Of a DNA stretch of 64,000 nucleotides, positions 22,532 to 30,099 are shown piece after piece. The stretch's first letter is position 1. Every line of letters starts with the position of its first letter. The stretch comes from Pseudomonas fluorescens (lineage in GTDB: Bacteria > Pseudomonadota > Gammaproteobacteria > Pseudomonadales > Pseudomonadaceae). Below the pieces are notes generated by a model. The model was not told where the DNA came from. It made no database searches and saw only the letters and a program-made list of their open reading frames with translations. The position numbers and the translations under genes are program-made. The stretch is taken from positions 124,001 through 188,000 of the forward strand of contig NZ_MRST01000021.1 in the NCBI RefSeq assembly GCF_001902145.1, written 5' to 3'.

Positions 22532-23236
22532 AGGGGTAAATGAGGGGGCTGGCTGCGCAGCGACGCTGAACCTGTGGCGAGGGAGCTTGCTCCGCGACGG
22601 CCGGACGGCCGACGCTTATCTACCTGACGCCCTAGGATCTAAATGTGGGAGCTGGCTTGCCTGCGATGGCGGCCTGACAGGCGACCCTGTTATACCGAGT
22701 ACATATCCATTCCTGCGGTAACGGCCACTTAGGGTTCCGCCTGACGGCGGGTCACTTTCGAAAAGCGCGAAAGTAACCAAAGCGCTCTTGCCCCACCACT
22801 CGGCACCTCGCCTAGGCTCGGTGTGCCCGAACACAGTCTTGAATCCGTGGGCCGCCGCCACGCGCCATCCATGGCGCGGGGCGGCTAACCCGGCGTCCTG
22901 CCGGGTTACCCACGAATTCAAGCCTGCGTTCGGCCAGCGTGGTTTAACGGGGCGCCTGAGATCAAAAGCAGATCAAGAGCGGCTCGCTTCGCATCGTGGT
23001 TACCGTTGGCTGCTTCAGCCTGCAAAGTTGTATAGGTACTTATGCTGCGATAGCGTTGGGTCAGTTTGCTGGTTATTCGCTGATACTCCGCCATCGCAGG
23101 CAAGCCAGCTCCCACACAGAGAAGCGTGTTCCCTAGGTCACCATTCATCACGCCGTAAACAAACCTGTCCATATCCCCTGCGAGGCTGGGTGGATGACTG
23201 ATATAATCCCAGGCCTTTCGTGGAGAACAGACTTTT
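22532..23236. other. 705-bp repeat-rich gap
   Basis: No convincing gene. It opens with a lone REP-like arm (ctgtggcgagggagcttgct, about 22571-22590). REP arms in inverted order at 22644-22675 and 23088-23117 enclose about 410 bp. The insert contains a segment reading gggtcactttcgaaaagcgc and gaaagtaaccaaagcgctc, a hairpin of its own, then cggcacctcgcctaggctcg and gccgccgccacgcgcc. I recall similar dispersed intergenic repeats from P. fluorescens genomes. Open frames across it are low-complexity products of the repeat, not genes. Confidence 0.6.
22644..23117. repeat. REPIN arms split by a ~410-bp insert
   Basis: The left arm tgtgggagctggcttgcctg with cgatggcgg and the right arm ccgccatcgcaggcaagc with cagctcccaca are exact complements, as in a normal doublet. 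They lie about 410 bp apart rather than about 30 bp. The insert has its own internal inverted repeats. Confidence 0.7.
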
Positions 23237-23473
23237 ATGCCAACGTCCTTTCTGGAAATTGTTGAACTGCCTGACGGCCGAATCGAACTGCGCCGGGCGG
23301 AGGACGAGGGTTCTCTGGTTATTCTGGATTTCTCCGAAGACGCCAAGGTCTTCCTGCAAGGCCAGCACGTCGAAGTGGCTAAAGCCATGTTGAGCGTGGG
23401 CGTGCAGATGGCAGGTCGCCTTGCCGAAGGCGAGCCGGAGAAAGAAGAAGAAGGGCCGCGCGTTCTTCACTGA
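23237..23473 (+). CDS. Small conserved hypothetical protein (78 aa)
   Basis: Unknown function. It starts MPTSFLEIVELPDGRIELRR and ends in an acidic tail (EGEPEKEEEGPRVLH). No membrane helix or signal. GGAGAACAGACTTTT places the ribosome site well before the ATG. It converges on sulA, whose stop lies 38 bp away on the other strand. The same place next to sulA-lexA is, as I recall, kept in P. aeruginosa. Confidence 0.8.
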   Translation: MPTSFLEIVELPDGRIELRRAEDEGSLVILDFSEDAKVFLQGQHVEVAKAMLSVGVQMAGRLAEGEPEKEEEGPRVLH

Positions 23474-23510
23474 GTCCTTCGTGAAGGCTGCTTCTGTGGC
23501 GCGCCCATCA

Positions 23511-23984
23511 TTACCCCAATCGAATATTCAAACTCTGTGCATCACCCGTGCGCGCAGCGCTGATCAGTTGTTGCTTGGCGCTGGCATTCAGCGGGTTCAA
23601 CCAGCTCACCACCGTATGGCTACGGCCCAAGCGCAAGGCTTCGCAGGTTAGCTGCTGGGCGCTTTGTGCGCCGCGTGGTTGCAGCAACAGGATACGCTCG
23701 CGGTTGAGTCCGGCGTCCCGCAGCCAGGCCTGGGTGAGGCTGGCGGGCGGGGCGATCAATGTCAGCCAGCGGGCGTCCTGATCTTCGCTCAACTCGCGCA
23801 GGATAGGTGCCAGCAGGTTCAGGCAGCTCTCAGCCGCACCGCGCAACGACAATTCACTGAACGCCTCAGGTTCGCCGCCCCAGGGGGCTTCGACCGTTTC
23901 CTTGAGGATTGGCGCAAGGGGTTGGGCCATGAAGGCCTCGAACAGCGACAGTTGTGTGTGTTGTGGGGTGTGCACGAGCTGCAT
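23511..23984 (-). CDS. sulA: SOS-induced cell division inhibitor SulA
   Basis: SulA blocks FtsZ polymerisation after DNA damage, delaying septation until repair. It has 157 residues from the ATG at 23984, which follows AAAGGAGGCATC. The C-terminal part (LIAPPASLTQAWLRDAGLN, then RILLLQPRGAQSAQQLTCEALRL and TVVSWLNPL) has the RecA-like fold pattern of the SulA family. It starts only 10 bp after the lexA stop, so it is read from the lexA promoter and shares its two SOS boxes. Confidence 0.93.
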   Translation of the reverse strand: MQLVHTPQHTQLSLFEAFMAQPLAPILKETVEAPWGGEPEAFSELSLRGAAESCLNLLAPILRELSEDQDARWLTLIAPPASLTQAWLRDAGLNRERILLLQPRGAQSAQQLTCEALRLGRSHTVVSWLNPLNASAKQQLISAARTGDAQSLNIRLG

Positions 23985-23994
23985 GATGCCTCCT

Positions 23995-24603
23995 TTAGCG
24001 GCGAATGACGCCGACACTCAAGCCTTCGATCACCAGGTCCTGGTCTTTCAGGTTGACTTCGATCGGGGCAAACTCAGGGTTTTCGGCCAGGAGCCAGACC
24101 TTACTGCCTTCGCGCTTGAAGCGTTTGACCGTGACCTCGTCGCCGATACGGGCAACGACGATCTGGCCATTGCGGGCTTCGCGGGTGGTATGCACGGCCA
24201 GCAGGTCGCCGTCGAAGATGCCCACGTCCTTCATGCTCATGCCGTGCACACGCAACAGGTAGTCGGCGCGAGGATGGAAGAAGGTCGGGTTGATGTTGCA
24301 GGATTCCTCGACGTGCTGCTGCGCCAGGATCGGCGCACCGGCGGCGACGCGACCGATGATCGGTAATGTCGACTCGTCGGCCTTGGCTTCGAAGCCAGGG
24401 ATGCGAATACCCCGTGAAGCACCCGGAGTCATCTCGATCGCCCCTTTGCGAGCGAGGGCCTTGAGGTGTTCCTCGGCGGCGTTCGGGGACTTGAACCCCA
24501 ATTCCAGGGCAATCTCCGCACGGGTAGGCGGGTAACCATTGTCATCAAGGCAGCGCTTGATAAAAGCCAGAATCTCAGCTTGGCGTGGCGTCAGTTTTAG
24601 CAT
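23995..24603 (-). CDS. lexA: LexA repressor
   Basis: The SOS repressor binds CTG-N10-CAG boxes and cleaves itself when RecA filaments form. It has 202 residues. An N-terminal winged helix-turn-helix (about 1-65, [20 protein letters not shown]) is followed by the S24 autoprotease domain. The cleavage bond is A88-G89 in GRVAAGAPI; the catalytic pair is S123 ([10 protein letters not shown]) and K160 ([10 protein letters not shown]). The gene is autoregulated through two boxes directly upstream. The ribosome site is poor (GAGCGATCAAC). It leads the lexA-sulA operon and is divergent from psrA. Confidence 0.98.
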   Translation of the reverse strand: MLKLTPRQAEILAFIKRCLDDNGYPPTRAEIALELGFKSPNAAEEHLKALARKGAIEMTPGASRGIRIPGFEAKADESTLPIIGRVAAGAPILAQQHVEESCNINPTFFHPRADYLLRVHGMSMKDVGIFDGDLLAVHTTREARNGQIVVARIGDEVTVKRFKREGSKVWLLAENPEFAPIEVNLKDQDLVIEGLSVGVIRR

Positions 24604-24613
24604 GTTGATCGCT

Positions 24614-24648
24614 CTGTCTTTTTATACAGTGACTGGGATTATATACAG
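24614..24648 (-). promoter_or_regulatory. Two LexA boxes upstream of lexA-sulA
   Basis: CTGTCTTTTTATACAG at 24614-24629 and CTGGGATTATATACAG at 24633-24648 both fit CTG-N10-CAG with an AT-rich centre. They are 19 bp apart centre to centre and lie 11-45 bp before the lexA start codon. Tandem boxes are a known arrangement for lexA. Confidence 0.92.
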
Positions 24649-24807
24649 TGAACTGCGCTTGGCAATCATCCTTTTTGGCGGCTCCGCTGGACGGTCATCC
24701 GTCAGCCGTCCTACAGGGCAGGAGCGGCGCTGCCTACAGAGCTGCGAGGATATGATTAAATAGCGATGAAACAGATGACCGACCAGCCGCAAAGCGGACC
24801 CGCAGGC

Positions 24808-24851
24808 TTGACAAGACACACTCTGAAACGTATGTTTCAAACAAGTGTTTG
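24808..24851 (+). promoter_or_regulatory. psrA promoter with two overlapping PsrA operators
   Basis: A -35 box TTGACA (24808-24813) and -10 box TATGTT (24831-24836) are 17 bp apart. Two palindromes of the known PsrA form G/CAAAC-N4-GTTTG/C follow each other: GAAACGTATGTTTC (24825-24838), covering the -10 box, and CAAACAAGTGTTTG (24838-24851), sharing one base. This indicates autorepression by PsrA, which is established for the family. Confidence 0.9.
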
Positions 24852-24866
24852 TCAGGCGGAGTAGCC

Positions 24867-25574
24867 ATGGCCCAGTCGGAAACCGTTGAACGCATTCTCG
24901 ATGCTGCCGAGCAATTGTTCGCGGAAAAAGGATTTGCTGAAACTTCATTGCGGCTGATCACCAGCAAGGCTGGGGTCAACCTGGCCGCCGTGAATTACCA
25001 TTTCGGCTCTAAAAAAGCCCTGATCCAGGCGGTGTTCTCACGCTTTCTGGGCCCGTTCTGCGCAAGCCTCGACCGTGAGCTGGAACGCCGCCAGGCCAAG
25101 GCCGATCACAAGCCCAGCCTGGAAGACCTGCTGGAAATCCTCGTGGAACAAGCGTTGGTCGTGCAGCCCCGCAGCGGCAACGATTTATCGATCTTCATGC
25201 GCCTGCTGGGCCTGGCATTCAGCCAGAGCCAAGGTCACTTGCGCCGTTACCTGGAGGACATGTACGGCAAGGTGTTCCGCCGCTATATGCTGCTGGTCAA
25301 CGAAGCGGCGCCGCGTATTCCGCCTATCGAACTGTTCTGGCGCGTGCATTTCATGCTCGGCGCCGCGGCTTTCAGCATGTCCGGTATCAAAGCATTGCGA
25401 GCAATTGCCGAGACCGATTTCGGTGTGAACACCTCCATCGAGCAGGTAATGCGCCTGATGGTGCCGTTCCTTGCCGCTGGCATGCGCGCCGAAACCGGCG
25501 TCACCGACCCGGCCATGGCCGCCGCCCAGTTGCGCCCCCGCAGCAAAACCGTACCGCTCGCCGCCAAGGTTTGA
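24867..25574 (+). CDS. psrA: TetR-family fatty-acid-responsive regulator PsrA
   Basis: PsrA senses long-chain fatty acids, represses beta-oxidation genes and its own gene, and activates rpoS in pseudomonads. It has 235 residues. The N-terminal TetR helix-turn-helix reads VERILDAAEQLFAEKGFAETSLRLITSKAGVNLAAVNYHFGSK in pieces, at residues 6-50; the rest is the helical ligand and dimer domain. The ATG at 24867 follows CAGGCGGAGTAGCC. It is divergent from lexA. The double operator in its own promoter and the presence of fadBA and rssBC in the same window fit a network of fatty acid and stationary phase control. Confidence 0.95.
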   Translation: MAQSETVERILDAAEQLFAEKGFAETSLRLITSKAGVNLAAVNYHFGSKKALIQAVFSRFLGPFCASLDRELERRQAKADHKPSLEDLLEILVEQALVVQPRSGNDLSIFMRLLGLAFSQSQGHLRRYLEDMYGKVFRRYMLLVNEAAPRIPPIELFWRVHFMLGAAAFSMSGIKALRAIAETDFGVNTSIEQVMRLMVPFLAAGMRAETGVTDPAMAAAQLRPRSKTVPLAAKV

Positions 25575-25709
25575 TCGCTGCGGGTGGGCGCGGCCGCTTG
25601 CATCCGCTAAGCTAGCCGCCATGCCGATTTCAGCTATTTATTCGCAACCCGTCGTCCTTGCCGTGCCTGGCAGGGACGATGGGTTGTGTGCGTTATTTAA
25701 GGAAGGTTT

Positions 25710-26720
25710 ATGACTGCTGCCCTGCAAGGTTCTTTGATGGTCGACGTCGCCGGTACCTGGCTCACGGCCGAGGATCGTCATCTGTTGCGCCAACCGGAAG
25801 TGGGCGGCCTGATCATTTTTGCGCGCAATATCGAGCACCCACGCCAGGTTCGCGAATTGAGCGCAGCCATTCGCGCAGTGCGCCCGGACCTGCTGCTGGC
25901 CGTGGACCAGGAAGGCGGCCGCGTACAGCGTCTGCGTCAAGGCTTCGTGCGCCTGCCGGCCATGCGTGCGCTGGCAGATAACCCCAACGCTGAATACCTG
26001 GCTGAGCAGTGCGGCTGGATCATGGCCACCGAGGTGCTGGCGGTGGGCCTGGACCTGAGTTTTGCCCCAGTGCTGGACCTCGACTACCAACGCAGCGCCG
26101 TGGTCGGTACCCGTGCTTTCGAAGGCGACCCCGAGCGCGCTGCCGTGCTCGCGGGTGCATTTATCCGTGGCATGAATAGCGCCGGCATGGCCGCCACCGG
26201 CAAGCACTTCCCTGGCCATGGTTGGGCCGAGGCCGATTCCCACGTCGCCATTCCCAATGACGAGCGCAGCCTGGAACAGATTCGCGCCAACGACCTGGTG
26301 CCTTTCGCACGCCTGAGCAAGCAACTGGCGGCAGTGATGCCTGCGCATGTGATCTACCCGCAGGTTGACAGCCAGCCCGCCGGCTTCTCACGCCGCTGGT
26401 TGCAGGACATCCTGCGCGGTGAGTTGCAGTTCGACGGGGTGATCTTCAGCGATGACCTGTCCATGGCTGGCGCCCATGTGGTCGGCGATGCGGCCAGTCG
26501 GATCGAAGCGGCGCTGACCGCCGGCTGTGACATGGGCTTGGTGTGCAATGACCGTGCGGCGGCCGAGCTGGCGCTGAGTGCAGCACAGCGGATGAAGGTC
26601 ACGCCATCGGCGCGGATTGCGCGTATGCGCGGCCAGGCGGTTGCGTCGACGGACTATAAGCAGGACCCGCGTTGGCTGACAGCGCTTACTGCGTTGCGTG
26701 ATGCGCAGTTGATCGGCTGA
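25710..26720 (+). CDS. nagZ: Beta-N-acetylhexosaminidase NagZ
   Basis: A cytoplasmic glycoside hydrolase of family 3 that removes GlcNAc from GlcNAc-anhydroMurNAc peptides in cell wall recycling; its product is the signal for AmpC induction. It has 336 residues, the single-domain form. The family motif KHFPGHGWAEADSH carries the catalytic histidine loop, and the nucleophile is the aspartate in VIFSDDLSMAG. The start is set by AAGGAAGGTTT. It lies 135 bp after psrA. Slt products are its upstream substrates. Confidence 0.96.
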   Translation: MTAALQGSLMVDVAGTWLTAEDRHLLRQPEVGGLIIFARNIEHPRQVRELSAAIRAVRPDLLLAVDQEGGRVQRLRQGFVRLPAMRALADNPNAEYLAEQCGWIMATEVLAVGLDLSFAPVLDLDYQRSAVVGTRAFEGDPERAAVLAGAFIRGMNSAGMAATGKHFPGHGWAEADSHVAIPNDERSLEQIRANDLVPFARLSKQLAAVMPAHVIYPQVDSQPAGFSRRWLQDILRGELQFDGVIFSDDLSMAGAHVVGDAASRIEAALTAGCDMGLVCNDRAAAELALSAAQRMKVTPSARIARMRGQAVASTDYKQDPRWLTALTALRDAQLIG

Positions 26721-26733
26721 AGACCGCGCCCCG

Positions 26734-26815
26734 GCCATCGCAGGCAAACCAGCTCCCACATTTTGATTTGTGAATACATTCAGGTGTGGGAGCGGGCTTG
26801 CTCGCGAAGGCGGCC
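26734..26815. repeat. REP pair of two different subtypes
   Basis: A minus-oriented gccatcgcaggcaaaccagc arm (26734-26760) and a plus-oriented tgtgggagcgggcttgctcg arm (26785-26812) point towards each other across a short spacer. They belong to different subtypes, and the order is inverted compared with a standard REPIN. Confidence 0.8.
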
Positions 26816-26821
26816 TAACAG

Positions 26822-29512
26822 TCAGCGCTTTTCTTGCTTATTGGGCAACGGCGCAAACAACGCCTCAATCTCCTCGTTACCCAACTGCCAATCCCCTGTC
26901 GTACGCCCATCCAGCACACCCGCCGCCAGATCGGACTTCTCCTTCTGCAGGTGCTGGATTTTCTCCTCCACCGTGCCTCGGGCAATCATCTTGTACACGA
27001 ACACCGGCTTTTCCTGCCCGATGCGGTACGCGCGGTCGGTGGCCTGGTTTTCCGTGGCCGGGTTCCACCAGGGGTCGTAGTGGATAACCGTGTCGGCTTC
27101 GGTCAGGTTCAAGCCCACGCCGCCGGCCTTCAGGCTGATCAGAAAGATTTGCAGCTTGCCGCTCTGAAAATCCCTCACCGGTGTGCGCCGATCCCGGGTC
27201 TGGCCGGTCAGCAAGGCGTAGGCAATGCCGCGTTTTTTCAGTTCGGCCTCGATCAGGCTCAGCATCGAGGTGAACTGTGAGAACAGCAGAATCCGGCGGC
27301 CTTCGGCAAACAGCTCGTCGAGCATGTCCATCAGGCTGTCGAGCTTGCCCGAACTGCTGCCGCGCGCGGGCAGGGTGGCGTCGTTGACCAGGCGCAGGTC
27401 GCAGCACACCTGGCGCAGTTTGAGCAACGCTTCAAGGATGATGATCTGGCTGCGGGCCACGCCCTTGCGGGTGATCTCGTCGCGGACCTTTTTATCCATG
27501 GCCAGGCGCATGGTTTCGTATACGTCGCGCTGGGCCTCGTTGAGGTCGACCCAGTGGATAATCTCGGTCTTGGGTGGAAGTTCGGTTGCCACTTGTTCCT
27601 TGGTACGGCGTAGCAGGAAGGGCTTGATCCGACCGTTGAGGTGCTGCAATCGCACCTCGCTGGCACGCTTTTCAATCGGCACGCGGTAATCACGGTTGAA
27701 GCTCTTCACATCGCCCAGCCAGCCCGGTAGCAGGAAGTGGAACAGCGACCACAGCTCTCCCAAGTGGTTTTCCAAAGGCGTGCCGCTCAGGCACAAGCGC
27801 TGGCGGGCATTCAGCTCGCGTGCGGCCTGGGCTGCCTTGCTGGACGGGTTCTTGATGTACTGCGCTTCATCGAGGATCAAGACGTGCAAGGGCAGGGCGG
27901 CGAGCTGTTCAATGTCCTTGGGCAGCAGGGCGTAGGTGGTCAGCAGCAGGTCGTAGTCATTCAGGTTGGCGAAGTGTTTCTTGCGCCCTGCGCCGTACAG
28001 AGCCTGCACCCGCAGTTGCGGGGTGAAGTGCGCGGCTTCATCCAGCCAGTTCGGGATCAGGCTGGTAGGCATCACGACCATGCACGGCCGATCAAGGCGC
28101 CCCGCGATTTTTTCGGTGAGGATATGCGCCAGGGTCTGCAAGGTTTTACCCAGGCCCATGTCATCCGCAAGTATCCCACCCACCTCCAGTTGGCGCAGCG
28201 ACTGCATCCAGCTCAAACCTTCCAGCTGATAGGGGCGCAAGGTCGCATTCAGGCCTTCGGGCGCCACGCAGGTGAAATCCTTGATATCGCGCAGGCGCTG
28301 GGCGAAGTTGCGGATCTTCTCGCCGCCTTCCCATTGCAGTGGCAGGTCTTCCAGCGGGTTGAGGCGTATGGCGTCGGCCTTGGCCAGGCGCAGCGCGGTG
28401 GTGCCGGCTTCCTGCAGGTAAAACTCGCCGAGGGTCGCCAGTACAGGCTTCAAGCGGCCATAGGGCAGCGCCACTTGCAGCGGGCCGTGGCCGTTGGGCA
28501 GGCCGGGGATGTTTACCAGGATCAGCTCTTCATCGCGGCGCCGCGCGAGTTTCTCCGGGTTGAGGATCTCGGTGTGAGAGCGCATCAGGTTCAGCAGGAT
28601 CGGCAACAGGCTCAAGCGTTCGCCGTTGACGATGATGCCCAGCTCCAGGTCGAACCAATCGCGTTCCGGCCCTTCATCGACCGTGGCATACCAGTCATCG
28701 ACGGGGCTCAGGTCAAAGCCGAAGTCCTCGTCGATCTGCAGCTCCCAGCCCTCGGCACGCAAAGTGGGCGACACATTGAGGGTGAAGTTCAGCCAGGCAC
28801 TGTCATTGACCATTTCGAATAGCTCGCCGGCGCTTTCCGGCAGGGCCTTGCTCTGGCGCGTGGCGATCTTGAAGCCAAGCAGGCGCAGGTGTTCGCGATA
28901 GGCCTGCTCTTGCTCGGGTTGGCGCTTGATCCGCAGGCTCTGCGTCTCCTGGCGCACAATGATGTCGGCATTTTTTTGCCCGCTGACATAGTTGCCCAGG
29001 TAGTTGAACGACAGCGCCGCACGGTGCTGGATATAGCGCTGCATCTTGCCGTTGCGCGGCTCGAACGCGCTGAACTCCACACTGGCCAGCCACAAGCGTG
29101 GCACCGGTTGCACGTCGTCCATCAGCACCTGCGGCAGGACTACGCGGTTATCCAGCACCGCCTGGAGCTTTTCCAGCAGTTGCGCATCCTGGGCCGCTGC
29201 CGGGTAGGCCAGGGTTTCCTGGACCTTGAGCAGCACCGCCGCGATGTGTTTGCAGTTGGTGTGCACCGGGCACGTGCAGCGGCTGTCCACCAGGATCAGC
29301 AGGCCCTTGGCCGATTCGCGCAGTGAGATGGTCTGGCGGTAAACGTTGCCGCCCGAGCCTTCGCAACTGGCGGTGATGGTGCTGTCTCCGCACTCGACGA
29401 TGCGCACGCGGTTTTCCAGGGCGTAGCGCCGCCCGCGCTCGAGGCTTTGCTCTTTAAAGCGATTGGCCCATGAAGGGGCCAGGGGTTTGGTCAATGACGA
29501 CGTCAGGGGCAT
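26822..29512 (-). CDS. SWIM zinc finger SNF2-family helicase
   Basis: A superfamily 2 DNA translocase of the Snf2/Rad54 group. From the ATG at 29512 it has 896 residues. The SWIM zinc finger lies near residues 78-95 (CTCPVHTNCKHIA). A large middle region leads to the helicase core: motif I DDMGLGKTLQT near 455, motif II DEAQYIKNP near 555, then the C-terminal helicase lobe with GGVGLNLTEADTVIHYDPWWNP and a final ATENQATDRAYRIGQ. It starts 9 bp after the csiV stop. A TTG at 29521, closer to AGGA, is an alternative start three codons earlier. Role probably in DNA repair or chromosome remodelling; unproven. Confidence 0.92.
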   Translation of the reverse strand: MPLTSSLTKPLAPSWANRFKEQSLERGRRYALENRVRIVECGDSTITASCEGSGGNVYRQTISLRESAKGLLILVDSRCTCPVHTNCKHIAAVLLKVQETLAYPAAAQDAQLLEKLQAVLDNRVVLPQVLMDDVQPVPRLWLASVEFSAFEPRNGKMQRYIQHRAALSFNYLGNYVSGQKNADIIVRQETQSLRIKRQPEQEQAYREHLRLLGFKIATRQSKALPESAGELFEMVNDSAWLNFTLNVSPTLRAEGWELQIDEDFGFDLSPVDDWYATVDEGPERDWFDLELGIIVNGERLSLLPILLNLMRSHTEILNPEKLARRRDEELILVNIPGLPNGHGPLQVALPYGRLKPVLATLGEFYLQEAGTTALRLAKADAIRLNPLEDLPLQWEGGEKIRNFAQRLRDIKDFTCVAPEGLNATLRPYQLEGLSWMQSLRQLEVGGILADDMGLGKTLQTLAHILTEKIAGRLDRPCMVVMPTSLIPNWLDEAAHFTPQLRVQALYGAGRKKHFANLNDYDLLLTTYALLPKDIEQLAALPLHVLILDEAQYIKNPSSKAAQAARELNARQRLCLSGTPLENHLGELWSLFHFLLPGWLGDVKSFNRDYRVPIEKRASEVRLQHLNGRIKPFLLRRTKEQVATELPPKTEIIHWVDLNEAQRDVYETMRLAMDKKVRDEITRKGVARSQIIILEALLKLRQVCCDLRLVNDATLPARGSSSGKLDSLMDMLDELFAEGRRILLFSQFTSMLSLIEAELKKRGIAYALLTGQTRDRRTPVRDFQSGKLQIFLISLKAGGVGLNLTEADTVIHYDPWWNPATENQATDRAYRIGQEKPVFVYKMIARGTVEEKIQHLQKEKSDLAAGVLDGRTTGDWQLGNEEIEALFAPLPNKQEKR

Positions 29513-29521
29513 GGCGCGCAA

Positions 29522-30088
29522 TCAGTCCTGAAGGTCGGGCGGTGGTGCGCTGGGTGGCTTGGCGGTCAGCGAGGTGATCTTGATCAGCAGCGCCAGGTGG
29601 CCGCCATCCAGGTAGTTGAGCTGGTTGTTCTTGGTGCGCACGTCTGTCTGGCTCAAGTGTTCGCTGGCAATCACACTGCCGTTGCCGTCGAACTGGTTGA
29701 TCCAGAAATCCGCGTCGATATCGGTAAAGCGCCCCAGTTGCAGGCTCAACACCCCTTCGATAGGGAACTGGCCGAATTGCTCCTGGCCGTCGGTGATCGC
29801 CACCTTCACCGGTTGCTCGCCCAGGTTCTGTTCCCAGGCCTTGTGGGCGAGCACCGTGTAGTTGGCGTCGGCGCGCAGCTTGTCGACGATATTACCCAGG
29901 CGCGGCGGGCTCATCCGCTCACCCAGGCGCGGCGCTCCCGCATCCCAGTTTTCCGGGGCGGCGCGGCTGTTGATCACCGGTTCTGCATTCTGGCGCACCA
30001 GGATCATTTCCACCTGATACAGGCTGTCGGCAAAGGCCGAAGGTGCGAGTACCACCAACAACAGGCTCAAAATGCGGAACACGCGCAT
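29522..30088 (-). CDS. CsiV-like periplasmic protein
   Basis: A conserved pseudomonad exported protein of 188 residues with a signal peptide MRVFRILSLLLVVLAPSAFA. The mature part starts DSLYQVEMILVRQNAEP, which matches the start of the CsiV family (peptidoglycan-binding protein family named in Vibrio for cryptic function). The C-terminus is Pro-rich (KPPSAPPPDLQD). AAGGAC lies before the ATG. It is in one run with mfd upstream (11 bp gap) and the helicase downstream. Confidence 0.85.
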   Translation of the reverse strand: MRVFRILSLLLVVLAPSAFADSLYQVEMILVRQNAEPVINSRAAPENWDAGAPRLGERMSPPRLGNIVDKLRADANYTVLAHKAWEQNLGEQPVKVAITDGQEQFGQFPIEGVLSLQLGRFTDIDADFWINQFDGNGSVIASEHLSQTDVRTKNNQLNYLDGGHLALLIKITSLTAKPPSAPPPDLQD

Positions 30089-30099
30089 GGGGGGCGTCC

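Noticed and set aside
22616..22921. Open frame with VTFALFESDPPSGGTLSG
   Set aside because: It translates a dispersed intergenic repeat; such peptides are annotated often but only because the repeat is common.
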